The notes beneath the pieces were generated by a model, which was given only the letters and a program-made list of their open reading frames with translations, had not been told where the DNA came from and made no database searches. Of a stretch of DNA of 64,000 nt, positions 53,034 to 63,112 are shown in pieces (position 1 is the stretch's first letter; the number at the start of each line of letters is the position of its first letter). Position numbers and translations under genes: made by a program. The stretch comes from Candidatus Saccharibacteria bacterium oral taxon 488 (GTDB lineage Bacteria > Patescibacteriota > Saccharimonadia > Saccharimonadales > Saccharimonadaceae), in contig CP047920.1 of assembly GCA_010202645.1 (NCBI GenBank), positions 310,001-374,000 on the forward strand, given 5' to 3'.

Positions 53034-53054
53034 CGTCGAACAAAAGCAAGTATA

Positions 53055-53083
53055 TTTATATCAATAAAATAAAGAAATGTCAA
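53055..53083 (-). promoter_or_regulatory. Promoter of the structured RNA unit
   Basis: TTGACA (53078-53083), a 17-bp spacer and TATAAA (53055-53060) on the reverse strand. The AT-rich spacer ends TTATTGA, closely like the promoter in the 59-bp repeats (TATTAGTGA). Confidence 0.85.
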
Positions 53084-54569
53084 TACATCTTGGCATAATT
53101 GCCTACGCCGCCTCTGTTAACAAATCATCCTCAAACTGCACCATCCCCTTATAATCTGCTGAATACCCAGAGATATCTGGTAGGTCCAGGGTAGTGATTT
53201 TCCGCCAGACGATGCCGATGAGCCGGGCGAATTCAGCCAATTCTTCCTCAGAGAATGTGTCTTCCAGGCTGAGGATATCGCCAGTTTTCATATCCGGCTC
53301 GACGAACTGCAGGCGGGCACCGGTGAAGCTGAAATTGCTATAATCGCGTGAGGACTCCACCAAGAGTTGATAAAACATCAGCTGCTGGCGGTATTTGTGG
53401 AGCTTGATTTTTTCGTAATCTGACGCGCCCTTCCAGGAGTGCGACGGCTTGCCGGTCTTGTAATCGGTCACAAAGATGGTCTTATTATGCTTATCAATAT
53501 CGGCGACGTCCAGCTTGCCGGTCAGGCGCGCGCCGCCAACGATGATGCCTTGATGAGCGAAATCGAGTTCCGCCAGCTCGGTGTCATGAAAATCGGACGA
53601 TTTGGCGTCCAGAAACGCCGTCAATGCCGCCGTGCCTTTGTCCAGATATAGCGTGAAATCGTCGGGTGGTAGGTGCTGGGCCTCGAGCGATGTGCGGAAA
53701 TAGTTGAGGATGCGCTCGGTGGTCGGCAGGTGGTGGTCGGCGCCTAGCAGGTTGTGCAGCTGCTGGAGACTAGCGTGAATGGCGGTGCCGTAACTGGCGG
53801 CGGGGCTTTTGGCGGACGGAAAACGCAGCAGATTATTCAACAAAAAGTTCTGCGGGCCGCCGCGCGAGACGTCGAGGAAATTATTGAGATGCGTGATGGA
53901 AAGTTTGTAGGTTTCTAAGGTCGGCGCCAGTACATCCTTGAGCTCCGCGGTAATCGGCGCGCTCAGCCGCGCGCTCCAGTCGGTTTGCGCCACGGTAATT
54001 TGCGCTGCGGGCGTGTCGGCAGCGGGGATAATCGTCGGCGTGTGGTCGGTCAGGAAGCTGGCGATCATGGTGTCGCTGCCGGCGTCGTTGGTCTGGGAAT
54101 AGGTCATGGTCAGGGTGGTTTTGGCGCGGGTCATCGCCACGAAGAATAGCCGCAGCCGCTCGTCGTAGCTAGTGCCGGCGGGCTGGAGTTTGAGGTTGGC
54201 GGGATAGCGAATCAGCCGCGAGCGCGAGCGGACTTTCTCGCCCCACGCGCTGTCGATTGCCCCGATGACGAAAACGTGCGGGAATTCTAGGCCTTTGGAT
54301 TTGTGGGCGGTCATCAGGTTGATGGCGCCGCCGAGGGCGCTGGCCTGGGGGCGGATGTGTGTCAGGCGGGTTTTGGTCGAGCGGTGCAGGTCGATGAATT
54401 CCAGGAAGTCCGCCAGTGTCGGGGTCGCGTCGGTAGTGCGGTCGCGTAATTTTTGGCGCAGCGTGCGCAGGCTCTCGAGCGTGGTCAGGTAGGCGTCGGG
54501 ATTTTGAGCGAGGTTGTCGGGCGAGAAGTAGTGGGCGGCGAGAGAATTAAGCGAAGAGCCTTCACTAGG

Positions 54570-54618
54570 ACTCCTCTTTTCGCGCCAGGCGTCTGAGGAC
54601 GCTCGGGCGATGGTCGCT
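54570..54618 (-). repeat. 49-bp direct repeat in helicase gene, copy 1
   Basis: Matches 54700-54748 at 47 of 49 positions. The 130-bp offset is not a multiple of three, so the two copies are read in different frames (ATIARASSDAWREK here). Confidence 0.93.
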
Positions 54619-54699
54619 ATACGGCGTTCTGAGGAAAGCTCCTCGCCGGTTGATTGCAAGAGTTCCCTGCCAGAGTGAGCGCCGGAACTATCCCTATCG

Positions 54700-54748
54700 A
54701 CTCCTCTTTTCGCGCCAGGCGTCTGAGGACGCTCAGGCGATGTTCGCT
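54700..54748 (-). repeat. 49-bp direct repeat in helicase gene, copy 2
   Basis: Second copy, read as RTSPERPQTPGAKRG. It is flanked by ATCGACTC and GAGTCGAT, an inverted repeat. Confidence 0.93.
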
Positions 54749-56736
54749 GCACTGAGTCGATTGGAGTAATTCCAGCACCCATCTCTAGCCCTAGCAACTT
54801 ATCCAGCTGCTCCTCCAGCGGCAGATTCGGTACGTCCTTCGCCCGCTCTAGTAGCCACTCGCCAAACGGCTGAAAGGTGCTGTTCGCCAGCATGCTCTCC
54901 AGCCACAGCTGCCGATTTTTATAAGCGTGGAGGCTTAATCGCCAGATATCCAGCGCCGAAAAGCCGAACGCCGGATGGGCGATGACCTCTGGTAGTAGGC
55001 TGTTAGCGGTATCCAGGTTATTCTGATGAATCGCCATGACGACCCGCGCTAGCTTGTCCAGCGCCTGAATGATGTCCTGCTCTAAAATATCGTCGTGACG
55101 CTCGTAATTGACCATCAGGTTCTGGCGGTACAGGTATGGCAGCAGCTCGATCAGTTCCTTGTGATGGCGGGCGATGACGGTGATGTGCGCTGGGTCTTCG
55201 CCGCGTTTGATCATCTCGGCAATTTGCCGGGCCACCCCTGCCCGCTCCTCGCTCGCCGAGGTAAATTCCTGCATCTGAACCTGGGTGCCGCTACCAGACG
55301 CATGCGCGGTCAATTGTTTTGACAAGCCGTCAATGGTGTTTTCTAAGCGGTCCGTCCCTTGGGTAATCACCCTGCGCGCCGCCGTCAGGATGTCAGCTGC
55401 CGAGCGGTAATTGTCCGTCAGTACGATGATTTTCGGGTCGTGATAGTGCTGGCGGAAGCGCTGGATATTGCCAACATCCGCGCCCTGAAAACTGAAAATC
55501 GCCTGGTCGTCGTCGCCGACCGCCATGATGTTGGGATTGTCCTCGTCGCCAGCCAGGTCGAACAGCAGCCGCAGCTGCGCCAGATTGGTGTCCTGAAATT
55601 CGTCGACCATGATGAACTGAAATTGCTCTTGGAGGTTGGCGCGTAGTTCCGGGTGGGACTCGCAGGCTTGAATGACCGACAAAATCATGTCGTCGTAGTC
55701 AAACAGTGAGCGCTCGGCCAGCACGTCGCCATATGCTTCGTAGACGTCAATGGCGGCGGATAATTTCTCGCTGGCGGCAAAATCCTTCAGGACGAACTCG
55801 CCGGCAGCGTTCTTTTCGCACCACTTGTTTTTCCAGGCAGTTAGTGGTTTGGTGGAGTTGGCGTCGATGGCCTCTTGGGCCGTATGGGCGATACTGAGCG
55901 CCAGGACCTGAGCGTACGGGGTGATGGAGGATGGCAGATTGGCAGAGTTTTGGGCGGTGGTCGCAGAGTTATCTGGCACCGGGCTGGCGGCATTTTCAGA
56001 AGGTTTTGCGGCGTCTCCCCTGCCGGATTTGTCGGAATTTCCCTCGCCAATTCTCTCGGCAATATTCTCCGCCAGCGGCGCAAATAATTCGATGGTTTTT
56101 TAGAAATCTTACTCGCAAATACCTGCTGGATGTCAGCGGTAATGTCGGCGATCACCCGCTGATTATCCGCCGTAATCGCCCGCAGCTCCGCCGGCGTGAG
56201 GCCGCTCTGCTTGAACTCGGAAATGACTCGGATTAGCTCGTTGTGTAGACGAATTCGCTGTTATTTTTAACGCTCAGCGGATTACGCCAATCAAGCCCCT
56301 CCAGAATCCCCGTCACGATTTGGTGCTGCGTCAATTCATCCGCTGGCTGAGCGTCAGCGCCGTGAAAAAAATATTCCCGGTGCTGATTGATAATCTCCGT
56401 GCCGAAGCTGTGAAAGGTGTGAATGGCGATTTTATACGCATCCTCGCCGATGATCTGGCGCAGGCGCTGGCGCATGTTGGCGGCGCCGCTCTCGGTAAAT
56501 GTCAGGCACAAAATACTGTCCGGCAGCGTGTCGGTCTGGCGCAAAATCTGGGCGGTGCGCATGCTCAGCAGCTCGGTCTTGCCCGTGCCCGGCCCGGCGA
56601 TCACCAGGAGCGAGCCGTGAATATAATCGACCGCCTGGCGCTGATTGGCGTTCAGCGTGGCGTAGCGCGTGTCAAAGTCCATGAGTTAATTGTAGCACGC
56701 TGGCGGAGGCGCTGGTAACAATGGTAAATAGTAGGT

Positions 56737-57213
56737 ATGCACGATGAACGGGCACTCGCGGCGCTGATTGATAATCAGTTTGGACTGACGGTCAAAATCC
56801 AGTCGGTTGTGCTACCGATGAGCGATGTCAGCCGCACGGCGCAGGCGACGGTGGTGCTTGACGCGACGGGCGAATTGTTGGCTTACATCACAGCGCGGGC
56901 CATCATGACGCTGGGCGATGTCAAGCGGTTGGTGCGGCGAATGGGCTTGCGGCCAGAGCGGTTCGTGCCGCCAAAGCACCAGCCGAACTACTTTGACGAC
57001 GTGGCGACCGAGAAGTTCCAGGCGGTCTTTCCGGGGATGAATGTCACTTCGCCGGATGACTTGATATATTATCGAACGCTGGTGCCGTATAATCCAGCCC
57101 TGGTCGTCATATCAGAAGTTAAGCGCGGTGAAATATACCAATTTGACCCGGACGCCCGTGGCGGCTATCGTGTCGGTGCGCGATTACATTACAAAAGGAG
57201 CGAAACAATATAA
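56737..57213 (+). CDS. Conserved hypothetical protein
   Basis: A 158-residue protein without TM segments. It starts MHDERALAALIDNQFGL and shows LLAYITARAIMTLGDVKRLV and RPERFVPPKHQPNYF. No motif is recognised with confidence; a weak resemblance to YbaK-like deacylase folds is by eye only. The stop coincides with the ATG of the P-type ATPase, so they were one operon. Intact, unlike its neighbours. Confidence 0.65.
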   Translation: MHDERALAALIDNQFGLTVKIQSVVLPMSDVSRTAQATVVLDATGELLAYITARAIMTLGDVKRLVRRMGLRPERFVPPKHQPNYFDDVATEKFQAVFPGMNVTSPDDLIYYRTLVPYNPALVVISEVKRGEIYQFDPDARGGYRVGARLHYKRSETI

Positions 57214-58978
57214 TGCGAGATTATCTGGATATTATCAAGAGAAATTTACTGTCGCCAATTGTGCTGGCGATTTTCCTGCTGGCCGGGGCGCTGATTTATG
57301 TGCGCGAGTATCGCGATGCTTGGTTTATTTCGGTGGTGATCGTGGTCAATTCGCTGATCGGCATCGTTCAGGAAATTCGTGCCAAGCGGGTGCTGCACCG
57401 GCTGGAGCTGATGAGTGCGCCCAGGGCGCGGGTGCTGCGTGATGGCCAGGCGGTGGAGGTGCCGTATGATTCGCTGGTGGTGGGCGATGAGATTATTCTC
57501 AGGGCCGGTGATGAGCTGCCGGCGGACGCAGAGGTGACGGTGTCGAAGGGTTTGGAACTCAATGAAAGCATGCTGACTGGCGAGTCGGCGGCGGTCGAGA
57601 AAGCGGCTGGTGATACGGTGCTGGCGGCAACCACGGTGCTGGCGGGCGAAGGTACGGCGCGGGTCACGGCGGTCGGCGACCAGACGAAAGCTGGCACCAT
57701 CAGCCAAGTTCTCAAGCGCTACAAACCGGAATTGACACCGCTGCAGGTGGCGATTTGCGGCGATCACTTTCTTGACATACGGCGCGATTGTGTTGGCGGC
57801 GCTGATCTTTACCGTGTATTATTTGTCGGGCGATAATGTGTGATTATCCTCAAGACGATTACCTCGCGGCGGTAACGTGTGCCGGAGGGCTGCTGCTGGC
57901 TAGTTCCCTGCTGCTGGCGTTCGGCTCGCTGCGGCTGGCGCAGGCCAAGGTGTTGCCGCAGAAATTGGCGGCGATTGAGGCGATGGCGCTGCTCAATCTG
58001 TTGGCGGTGGACAAGACTGGCACGCTGACCAGCGACGAGGTGACGCTGGAGCGGGTGGTGGCGTTTGATGAGATGATATCGGCAAATTCGATCACGGATA
58101 CTTCGGAAAAATCCGCAGCCCAAGCGGCCGCGGGCAGCCCAGCGCGTAGATTTTCGGAGATAAAACTATCTGAAGCTGCTTCGGACGTTGCCGAGCTGGC
58201 GGCCTCATTGCCCATGAAACCAGGCGGCAATATTACCGGGCAAGCGATTCTAGCGGAAATCACGCCGCCCAAGCACGCAGACATCATCGAGGTGATGGCC
58301 TTTCCTCGGCGCGCAAGATGGCGGGCGTCCGGGCGAAGGTCGACGGCGCGGTGCGGACATTGATGATGGGGGCGCCGGAGTTTGTGGCCAAGCTAGCGCC
58401 GGTTGACGCATGCTCCAGCGCCAGCTGGACGAGTGGGCGGACAGCGGCCTCAGGGTGCTGATGCTGGCGGAGTTTGATGATGAAACGACGAAATTAAAGG
58501 ATTTGCCAGATGGTTCTGGGCGGGCGATTGGAGCGGTGATTTTGCGTAATTCCCTGCGCGACGGCGTGATTGATACGGTCAAGTTCCTCCAGGAGCAAGG
58601 CGTGGTCATTCGGGTGATTTCCGGCGACAATCCGCGCACCGTGCAGCACATCGCGCGCCAGGCGGGCATCGATAATCCAGACAAGGCCATCCTCGGCTCG
58701 GCGCTAGCGGTCTCAGCGACAAAGCCTTCAATAAGGCCGCTGATGAACATACAATTTTTGCCCGCGTGCTGCCAGAGCAAAAAGAGCGGCTGATCGCTCA
58801 TTTCAAGCAGTCCGGCAAGTTCACTGGCATGGTCGGCGACGGCGTCAACGATGCGCTGGCGCTGAAAAAATCCGACCTCGGCGTGGCGATGTATGCGGGC
58901 GCTCCGGCGTCGCGGCGGGTGGCTGATATTATTTTACTCAATAATTCATTCACCTCTCTGCCGATTTTCGCGAAATAG
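57213..58978 (+). pseudogene. P-type cation ATPase, frameshifted and 3'-truncated
   Basis: Fragments in changing frames add up to one P-type ATPase. They include LLAGALIYVREYRD, LNESMLTGESAAVEK (TGES actuator), DKTGTLTSDEVTLER (phosphorylation site), MMGAPEFVAKL and MVGDGVNDALALKKSDLGVAM (hinge). At least five single-base shifts occur (near 57765, 57830, 58306, 58408 and 58725). After NNSFTSLPI the sequence changes to phage DNA, so the C-terminal TM bundle is missing. A segment at about 58085-58195 looks like another palindromic insertion. Confidence 0.85.
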
Positions 58979-59086
58979 GTCGGGTGTGACTTCGTCGCCC
59001 CACCAGGTATCGCTCGCGATAGGCCCGTCAAGTATAAGCTCTTGATTATTCGATGAAACGGAATTGCTCCACTTCCAAAACTTCAT
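58946..59086 (-). pseudogene. Phage prohead protease (ClpP-like), N-terminal remnant
   Basis: Starting at ATG 59086, preceded by AAGGA, the frame reads MKFWKWSNSV..., then ELILDGPIASDTWWGDEVTP and LFREN, typical of the start of ClpP-like phage head proteases. It stops after 46 residues where the sequence becomes antisense P-type ATPase (junction about 58965-58975). This marks the boundary of the phage segment. Confidence 0.7.
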
Positions 59087-59169
59087 GCTTTTTTCCTTGT
59101 TAAAGTTAATGCTTCGACTCCTGCTTGCCCGTCCAATTTGAGCGTTTTGCTCTCGTCTTATTTCTAAGA

Positions 59170-59355
59170 CTACAGATTACGATTTATCGAACTCATAACG
59201 CACCTGATCGTCTGTCGAGCAGCATTGACAATCTTGATATTGTTGACGTGTTTACACTTCGCGTTACTACAACGCACCTGTGCAATCATCTGCGTGACGC
59301 CCTTGATATTTAGGTAGCGGCCGCACTCCTCGCACCGCAAATCTAAATCAGCCAT
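59170..59355 (-). CDS. Com-like phage zinc ribbon
   Basis: A 61-residue C4 zinc ribbon with LRCEECGRYLNI and VRCSNAKCKHVNNIKIV. The CxxC...C-x4-C pattern followed by V-x-N resembles Com of phage Mu, which activates translation of mom. It overlaps the end of the MuF-like gene. Confidence 0.65.
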   Translation of the reverse strand: MADLDLRCEECGRYLNIKGVTQMIAQVRCSNAKCKHVNNIKIVNAARQTIRCVMSSINRNL

Positions 59356-59359
59356 CTCG

Positions 59360-60106
59360 TCATCGATGATTCGCCGCTCGGCGTTGAGATATGCCTTGAC
59401 GACGCGGTATTTCGGGTGGCAATGCCGTTCGGATGTACGTCGTAGCCGTCATTCTGCGCAAAGTTGTTGATGAATATGCCGCGTCCCTGCCAATGATTGC
59501 TTCATTCAGATTCAAAATTGGCTCATCGACTGCCACCCATTTATCGATTAGCGTGCACAAAACTCACACGGCTTACCAGTCTCACTTTCCATCGCTTTCT
59601 CGATCAGTGTTCCCGTTTGGTTTTGCACTTGCTTCATCGCCTCAACACTCGACAATGCATCAGCTCGTGATATCTCAGTGCGAGCCATTCGCTGCACTCG
59701 CCACTCGTCGGTCTTCATAATGCCTCGCAGCTTCTCCTCCAGTTCAGACTGTGCCCAGCCATGAGATGCCGCATGATCAAGCACGCGGCGGATTGAGGCG
59801 GCTGTGTCATCAGCGTATGAGCGTGCCACATTTAGTAGATAGCCTCGGTAGGCTTCCTGTGTCGATGCCGCTACCACAAAGCCAGTTAATCCAGCAGTGG
59901 ATACGCCGTTATCTATCAATAGTTGCTTGCCGTCTCAAAGTAAATCGCACCTTGAACTATCATCAACGCCACGATGATCAGTAGCAGTGCCTCGGCAAAC
60001 TCGTTCTGCTCGTCGTCTTCCTCGGTACTGTTTTCAGCCACCTGACGAGACTCAGCGATAGCTCGATCAACCTGTTTCTGCATAAACTCTGTCGTTGCAT
60101 CATAAA
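59360..60106 (-). pseudogene. Phage minor head protein (MuF-like), frameshifted
   Basis: Pieces in several frames: EFMQKQVDRAIAESRQVAEN, then FVVAASTQEAYRGYLLNVAR and WRVQRMARTEISRADALSS, ending CEFCARLIDKW. The ARTEISRA segment with the CxFC end fits the Mu gpF family that links portal and capsid. At least two single-base shifts are needed (near 59935 and 59560). Confidence 0.65.
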
Positions 60107-61480
60107 TCAGCTGCTCGAAATCATCGAGCGTCTGTGGCTGCTTGTCGGCTGATGCTTTTGGGCTGGTGCTGTTCGCTTCTCCTCGAGTCCCATATTGCCA
60201 ACCTTGCGGCGATCAGGTGCGTCCGCCACTTCATCGCCCTCGTCAACATCTGGCTTATCATTCTCAATTTCTGGCGGTTTGTAGTTGCCCTTACGCAATA
60301 GCTTGAAATTATTAGGTAGCTTTAGCGCGTCAATGATGCTCTCGGTGCTATAGCCTGCCGCCTCCAGCTTCAGAATGCTATTGATACGAATATCGTCAGC
60401 TTCAGCCTGCACTTTGACCTCGTCGACAACCTGAGGAATAGCGAACTCGTAGGTAATGGCCACGCCCATGCCGCCGGTGATTCGGTTCAGCTCGTGCGTC
60501 AGCTGTGTGTAGTTGCGTAACAGTAATGGATCAACGACATTCTCAGCAAACACCTGCTTGGACACCTGTGCATTAGCATATGTAGCTGTGTCGTCAATGC
60601 CTTTCATGATTGCCGACACGCCGAACGACGTATCAATACGCCTGTCTACTTGCTTAAATAAGTTCTCGAAGTCAATATCTTTGTTTGGTTGCGAGAACGG
60701 CACCCACTCAACGGCCGCTGTGGTCGACGGCTTGCCGGTCTTGGAGTCAACCGGTCGGTGTGTGTAGGTGACATTGTTATTACTACCAGCTCCGCGATGA
60801 GCGTCTTGCAACATTGCACGCTCTCTTGAAACGCCTGCCGAGTTGGTGCAGTAATGATAAACTGCCCAGCCGGTACTGCCCCGTTCTCGAAAAAGCCAGC
60901 CTGGAAGTCGGCAATGTAGTCGTCGAGTGTCGCCCAGCGGCGCGAGGCCTCAGATGGCGAATACCCAGCGTACAGGTCGTTTGGATCAACACCGCCAGGC
61001 AACACCAGCACCTCATCTTCAGTAAACGTCTGCGTGCCGACTGTGTATGTTGTCTTGCCGCCAACTCGCGCAACTCGCGGAAACTCCAGGAACGTAAAGC
61101 CGGCAATATTCCTACCGCTCTGCCCCATAAAATCACCGCCAGGCTTTGCCACGCCACCGTAGTTGCTCCAAACCAAAATGTAGGTCTTCCGCAAGGACAA
61201 TGTCGAGACAGCTATCTTTTCAGCAAACGCCACGGAACTGTCGGACTTGTTCGGATGGTATAGCGCGTCAATAATACAATGATCAATCTGTTCTCCATTG
61301 CCATTGATAGCAAACGGCCGCACCGTCATGTATTTATTGGCAATCGTGCGAATATTAGGATAAGCCGTCGCGTAACTGCTGGCTCGGTAATGATCGAACA
61401 TTGATAATCTCTGAAAAGCGGGGTCAACGCCACTCACGCGTCGCTCACCCTTAGTCCATAGCTGTCTTGATAATTCCCAT
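60107..61480 (-). pseudogene. Phage portal protein, frameshifted
   Basis: Starts MGIIKTAMD at 61480 after AGGAG. A shift near 61453 leads to VSGVDPAFQRLSMFDHYRAS and the main frame, and another near 60800 leads to MLQDAHRGAGSNNNVTYTHR and FENLFKQVDRRIDTSFGVSA. The order after terminase and the content (DPNDLYAGYSPSEASRR; QVFAENVVDPLLLRNYTQL) fit an HK97-type portal. It would form the dodecameric ring at the capsid vertex. Confidence 0.8.
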
Positions 61481-61684
61481 CTACTTATTACTCCTGTATA
61501 GATAAACCGACCAAAATATCAGCTGTACGCCGACAAATACCACTGTGGCGACCTTGCCGCCATAATATAGCCAAATACAAAACGGCACGCCGACAAACAT
61601 CAGCAGTCCTATCCACGCCTCAATGACAGTATCCCTGTCTGGCTTTTGAAACTTTAATTTGCGCAAAAAGTCTTTCAATTTCAT
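61481..61684 (-). CDS. Small two-TM phage protein
   Basis: A 67-residue protein with a basic N terminus (LKDFLRKLKFQK) and two TM helices (about 24-40 and 45-62). It lies between terminase and portal, where small membrane proteins of unknown function occur; a holin is possible but the position is unusual. Confidence 0.6.
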   Translation of the reverse strand: MKLKDFLRKLKFQKPDRDTVIEAWIGLLMFVGVPFCIWLYYGGKVATVVFVGVQLIFWSVYLYRSNK

Positions 61685-61711
61685 ATAGTCCTCTAACTGT
61701 AAATATACGGA

Positions 61712-63109
61712 TTACATAATCCCAGCCCACTCCATCACCACTTCATGCCGCAACTGCAGCCAAAAGCCCATCAATACCGAATCGAATATGTCAGGCGATT
61801 TGCCTAGTCGCTTCTTGATTGATTCCTTGGATTCCAACACGAACACCTTGTCTTTGTACTCATGGTGGTGCATCTGTGCCTCTTTAATAAACTCATTGAG
61901 GAATGGAAAGCTCTCGAGGATTTTCACCTTGCCGCTGTCTAGTCCCATTGCCAGCATGTATGCCACCTGCGACCGTAAATTGTTAAACGCCATCAGCTCC
62001 TGTGAATGTTCGGCGTCCTCTCGGCTCTTTGGTTCGTCGCCGAATGTCAGGAATGGGTCAGGCGAAAAGCCAGACTTAAACACCGCAAACTCAGCACCCC
62101 GGTCTTTGCCTCCATCGATAACACCAACGCCAACACCCACCCCGTCAACTGCAATATTCTCGTAACCGATAGCGAAATTATCTGAATGTTCAATCAGCCA
62201 CTCAGCTTGTTTGCCAGTCTCTATCTGCTCGTTCGAGTCTTTGGTGATAATGCCGTCAATTAGCGTTAGGTTTTCCCAATCTACCGCAACGCTACGATCA
62301 ATTCCATCACGTGCCACGTCATACCCGGTTGTCTTGCGGCCTGATTCGTAACTTTTAACGATAGCCTTGGCAAAGATGCTCGAGCGGAATATCGTCTTGC
62401 TCTCGTCCTGGTATTCCCAGTTGTTTTTCAGGTACCGTTCAACCCACCAAGTCGGGTTGGTCATCATAGCATCAATATCTGATTGCATCTGCCATGAATC
62501 CGACAAATCAAACTCGACCACACGAATATTTGGCGGTAGCGGCTCATATTTACCATTCCCGCCGTATTTCCAACGCATGTACACCTCTTTAATGTGCTCA
62601 ACATCATTTGGATTTAGAGTGATAATAGCGATGCTCGGCTGCCCGTTGGTGTTGCGGCGGCCCTTACGGGATCTAGCTGTGGTAAACATCGTCAGAGACA
62701 ATTCGTCAGCCTCGTCAATATGACTAGCACTGGCATTGATACCTTTAATCTTCTGCCCATTCCTGTCTTTCGTCTCGTCCGCCTCCACAAAGCCAATCTT
62801 TGAGCCGTTTGGGAACTTAATTTCATAATCTTGGCCGTTGTATGTGTAGTCCTCACCCTCTTTGAAGTTTTTGCGGTCGAGCATTGTCAGATACGACGGA
62901 ATTACCGACCGCTTCGCAGTGCTAATATTCTTACGAAACACTGTCCAATACGTCTTCTCGAATGTGTCGCAAATATCGATGCCGACGCTCGCCGCAATGT
63001 CTGTCTTGCCAGTACCTACCGCACCAATCAGATAAATAGTATCGACTTCGGGGCAATCGTTAATAATATCGACAACGCTCTGCTGCTTTGGCTTCAATTC
63101 TAGCGACAT
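61712..63109 (-). CDS. Phage terminase large subunit
   Basis: A 465-residue packaging motor. Walker A-like GAVGTGKTDIAA (about 29-40), Walker B ASHIDEADEL, coupling motif IITLNPND and a nuclease domain with YDVARDGIDRSVAV and NIAVDGVGVGVG. Intact, following TerS-like by 3 nt. It cuts and packages concatemeric phage DNA. Confidence 0.93.
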   Translation of the reverse strand: MSLELKPKQQSVVDIINDCPEVDTIYLIGAVGTGKTDIAASVGIDICDTFEKTYWTVFRKNISTAKRSVIPSYLTMLDRKNFKEGEDYTYNGQDYEIKFPNGSKIGFVEADETKDRNGQKIKGINASASHIDEADELSLTMFTTARSRKGRRNTNGQPSIAIITLNPNDVEHIKEVYMRWKYGGNGKYEPLPPNIRVVEFDLSDSWQMQSDIDAMMTNPTWWVERYLKNNWEYQDESKTIFRSSIFAKAIVKSYESGRKTTGYDVARDGIDRSVAVDWENLTLIDGIITKDSNEQIETGKQAEWLIEHSDNFAIGYENIAVDGVGVGVGVIDGGKDRGAEFAVFKSGFSPDPFLTFGDEPKSREDAEHSQELMAFNNLRSQVAYMLAMGLDSGKVKILESFPFLNEFIKEAQMHHHEYKDKVFVLESKESIKKRLGKSPDIFDSVLMGFWLQLRHEVVMEWAGIM

Positions 63110-63112
63110 GAA

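Larger units (their letters stand above)
52204..53048 (-). ncRNA. Hairpin-packed structured RNA unit, about 845 nt
   Basis: A near-consensus promoter (TTGACA-N17-TATAAA, 53055-53083) starts the unit and a perfect 10-bp hairpin CCCCGCGTCA/TGACGCGGGG (52219-52242), followed by T-rich DNA, ends it. In between at least fifteen perfect or near-perfect hairpins can be traced, among them 52851-52870 (8 bp), 52814-52837 (11 bp), 52654-52671 (7 bp), 52394-52422 (11 bp), 52365-52388 (10 bp), 52322-52362 (12 bp in two parts) and the 18-bp palindrome at 52430-52447. A three-way junction lies at the 5' end, and a tRNA-like element and a 58-codon ORF lie inside it. No known RNA family was recognised. Confidence 0.6.
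53103..56682 (-). pseudogene. UvrD/Rep-family helicase, two frameshifts and inserted repeats
   Basis: The N-terminal part (56682-56233) has Walker A AGPGTGKTELLSMRT and SILCLTFTESGAANMRQR. After about 148 residues a one-base loss near 56240 moves the frame to LHNELIRVISEFK, and a second one near 56096 in a run of A moves it to TIELFAPLAEN, joining the main 958-codon frame. That frame holds EFQDTNLAQLRLLFDLAGD, VGDDDQAIFSFQGAD, TAHKSKGLEFPHVFVIGAID, a helicase C-terminal part and a PD-(D/E)XK-like nuclease end (FVTDYKTGKPSHSW). It would be an SF1 DNA repair helicase-nuclease. Between 54555 and 54770 about 70 residues of repeats are inserted. TACAAT ends 6 nt before the ATG. Confidence 0.85.

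Noticed and set aside
52204-53048. tmRNA gene
   Set aside because: The G3-U70 acceptor and T arm look tmRNA-like, but both acceptor strands lie within 71 nt and no tag reading frame or 5' tmRNA consensus is present.
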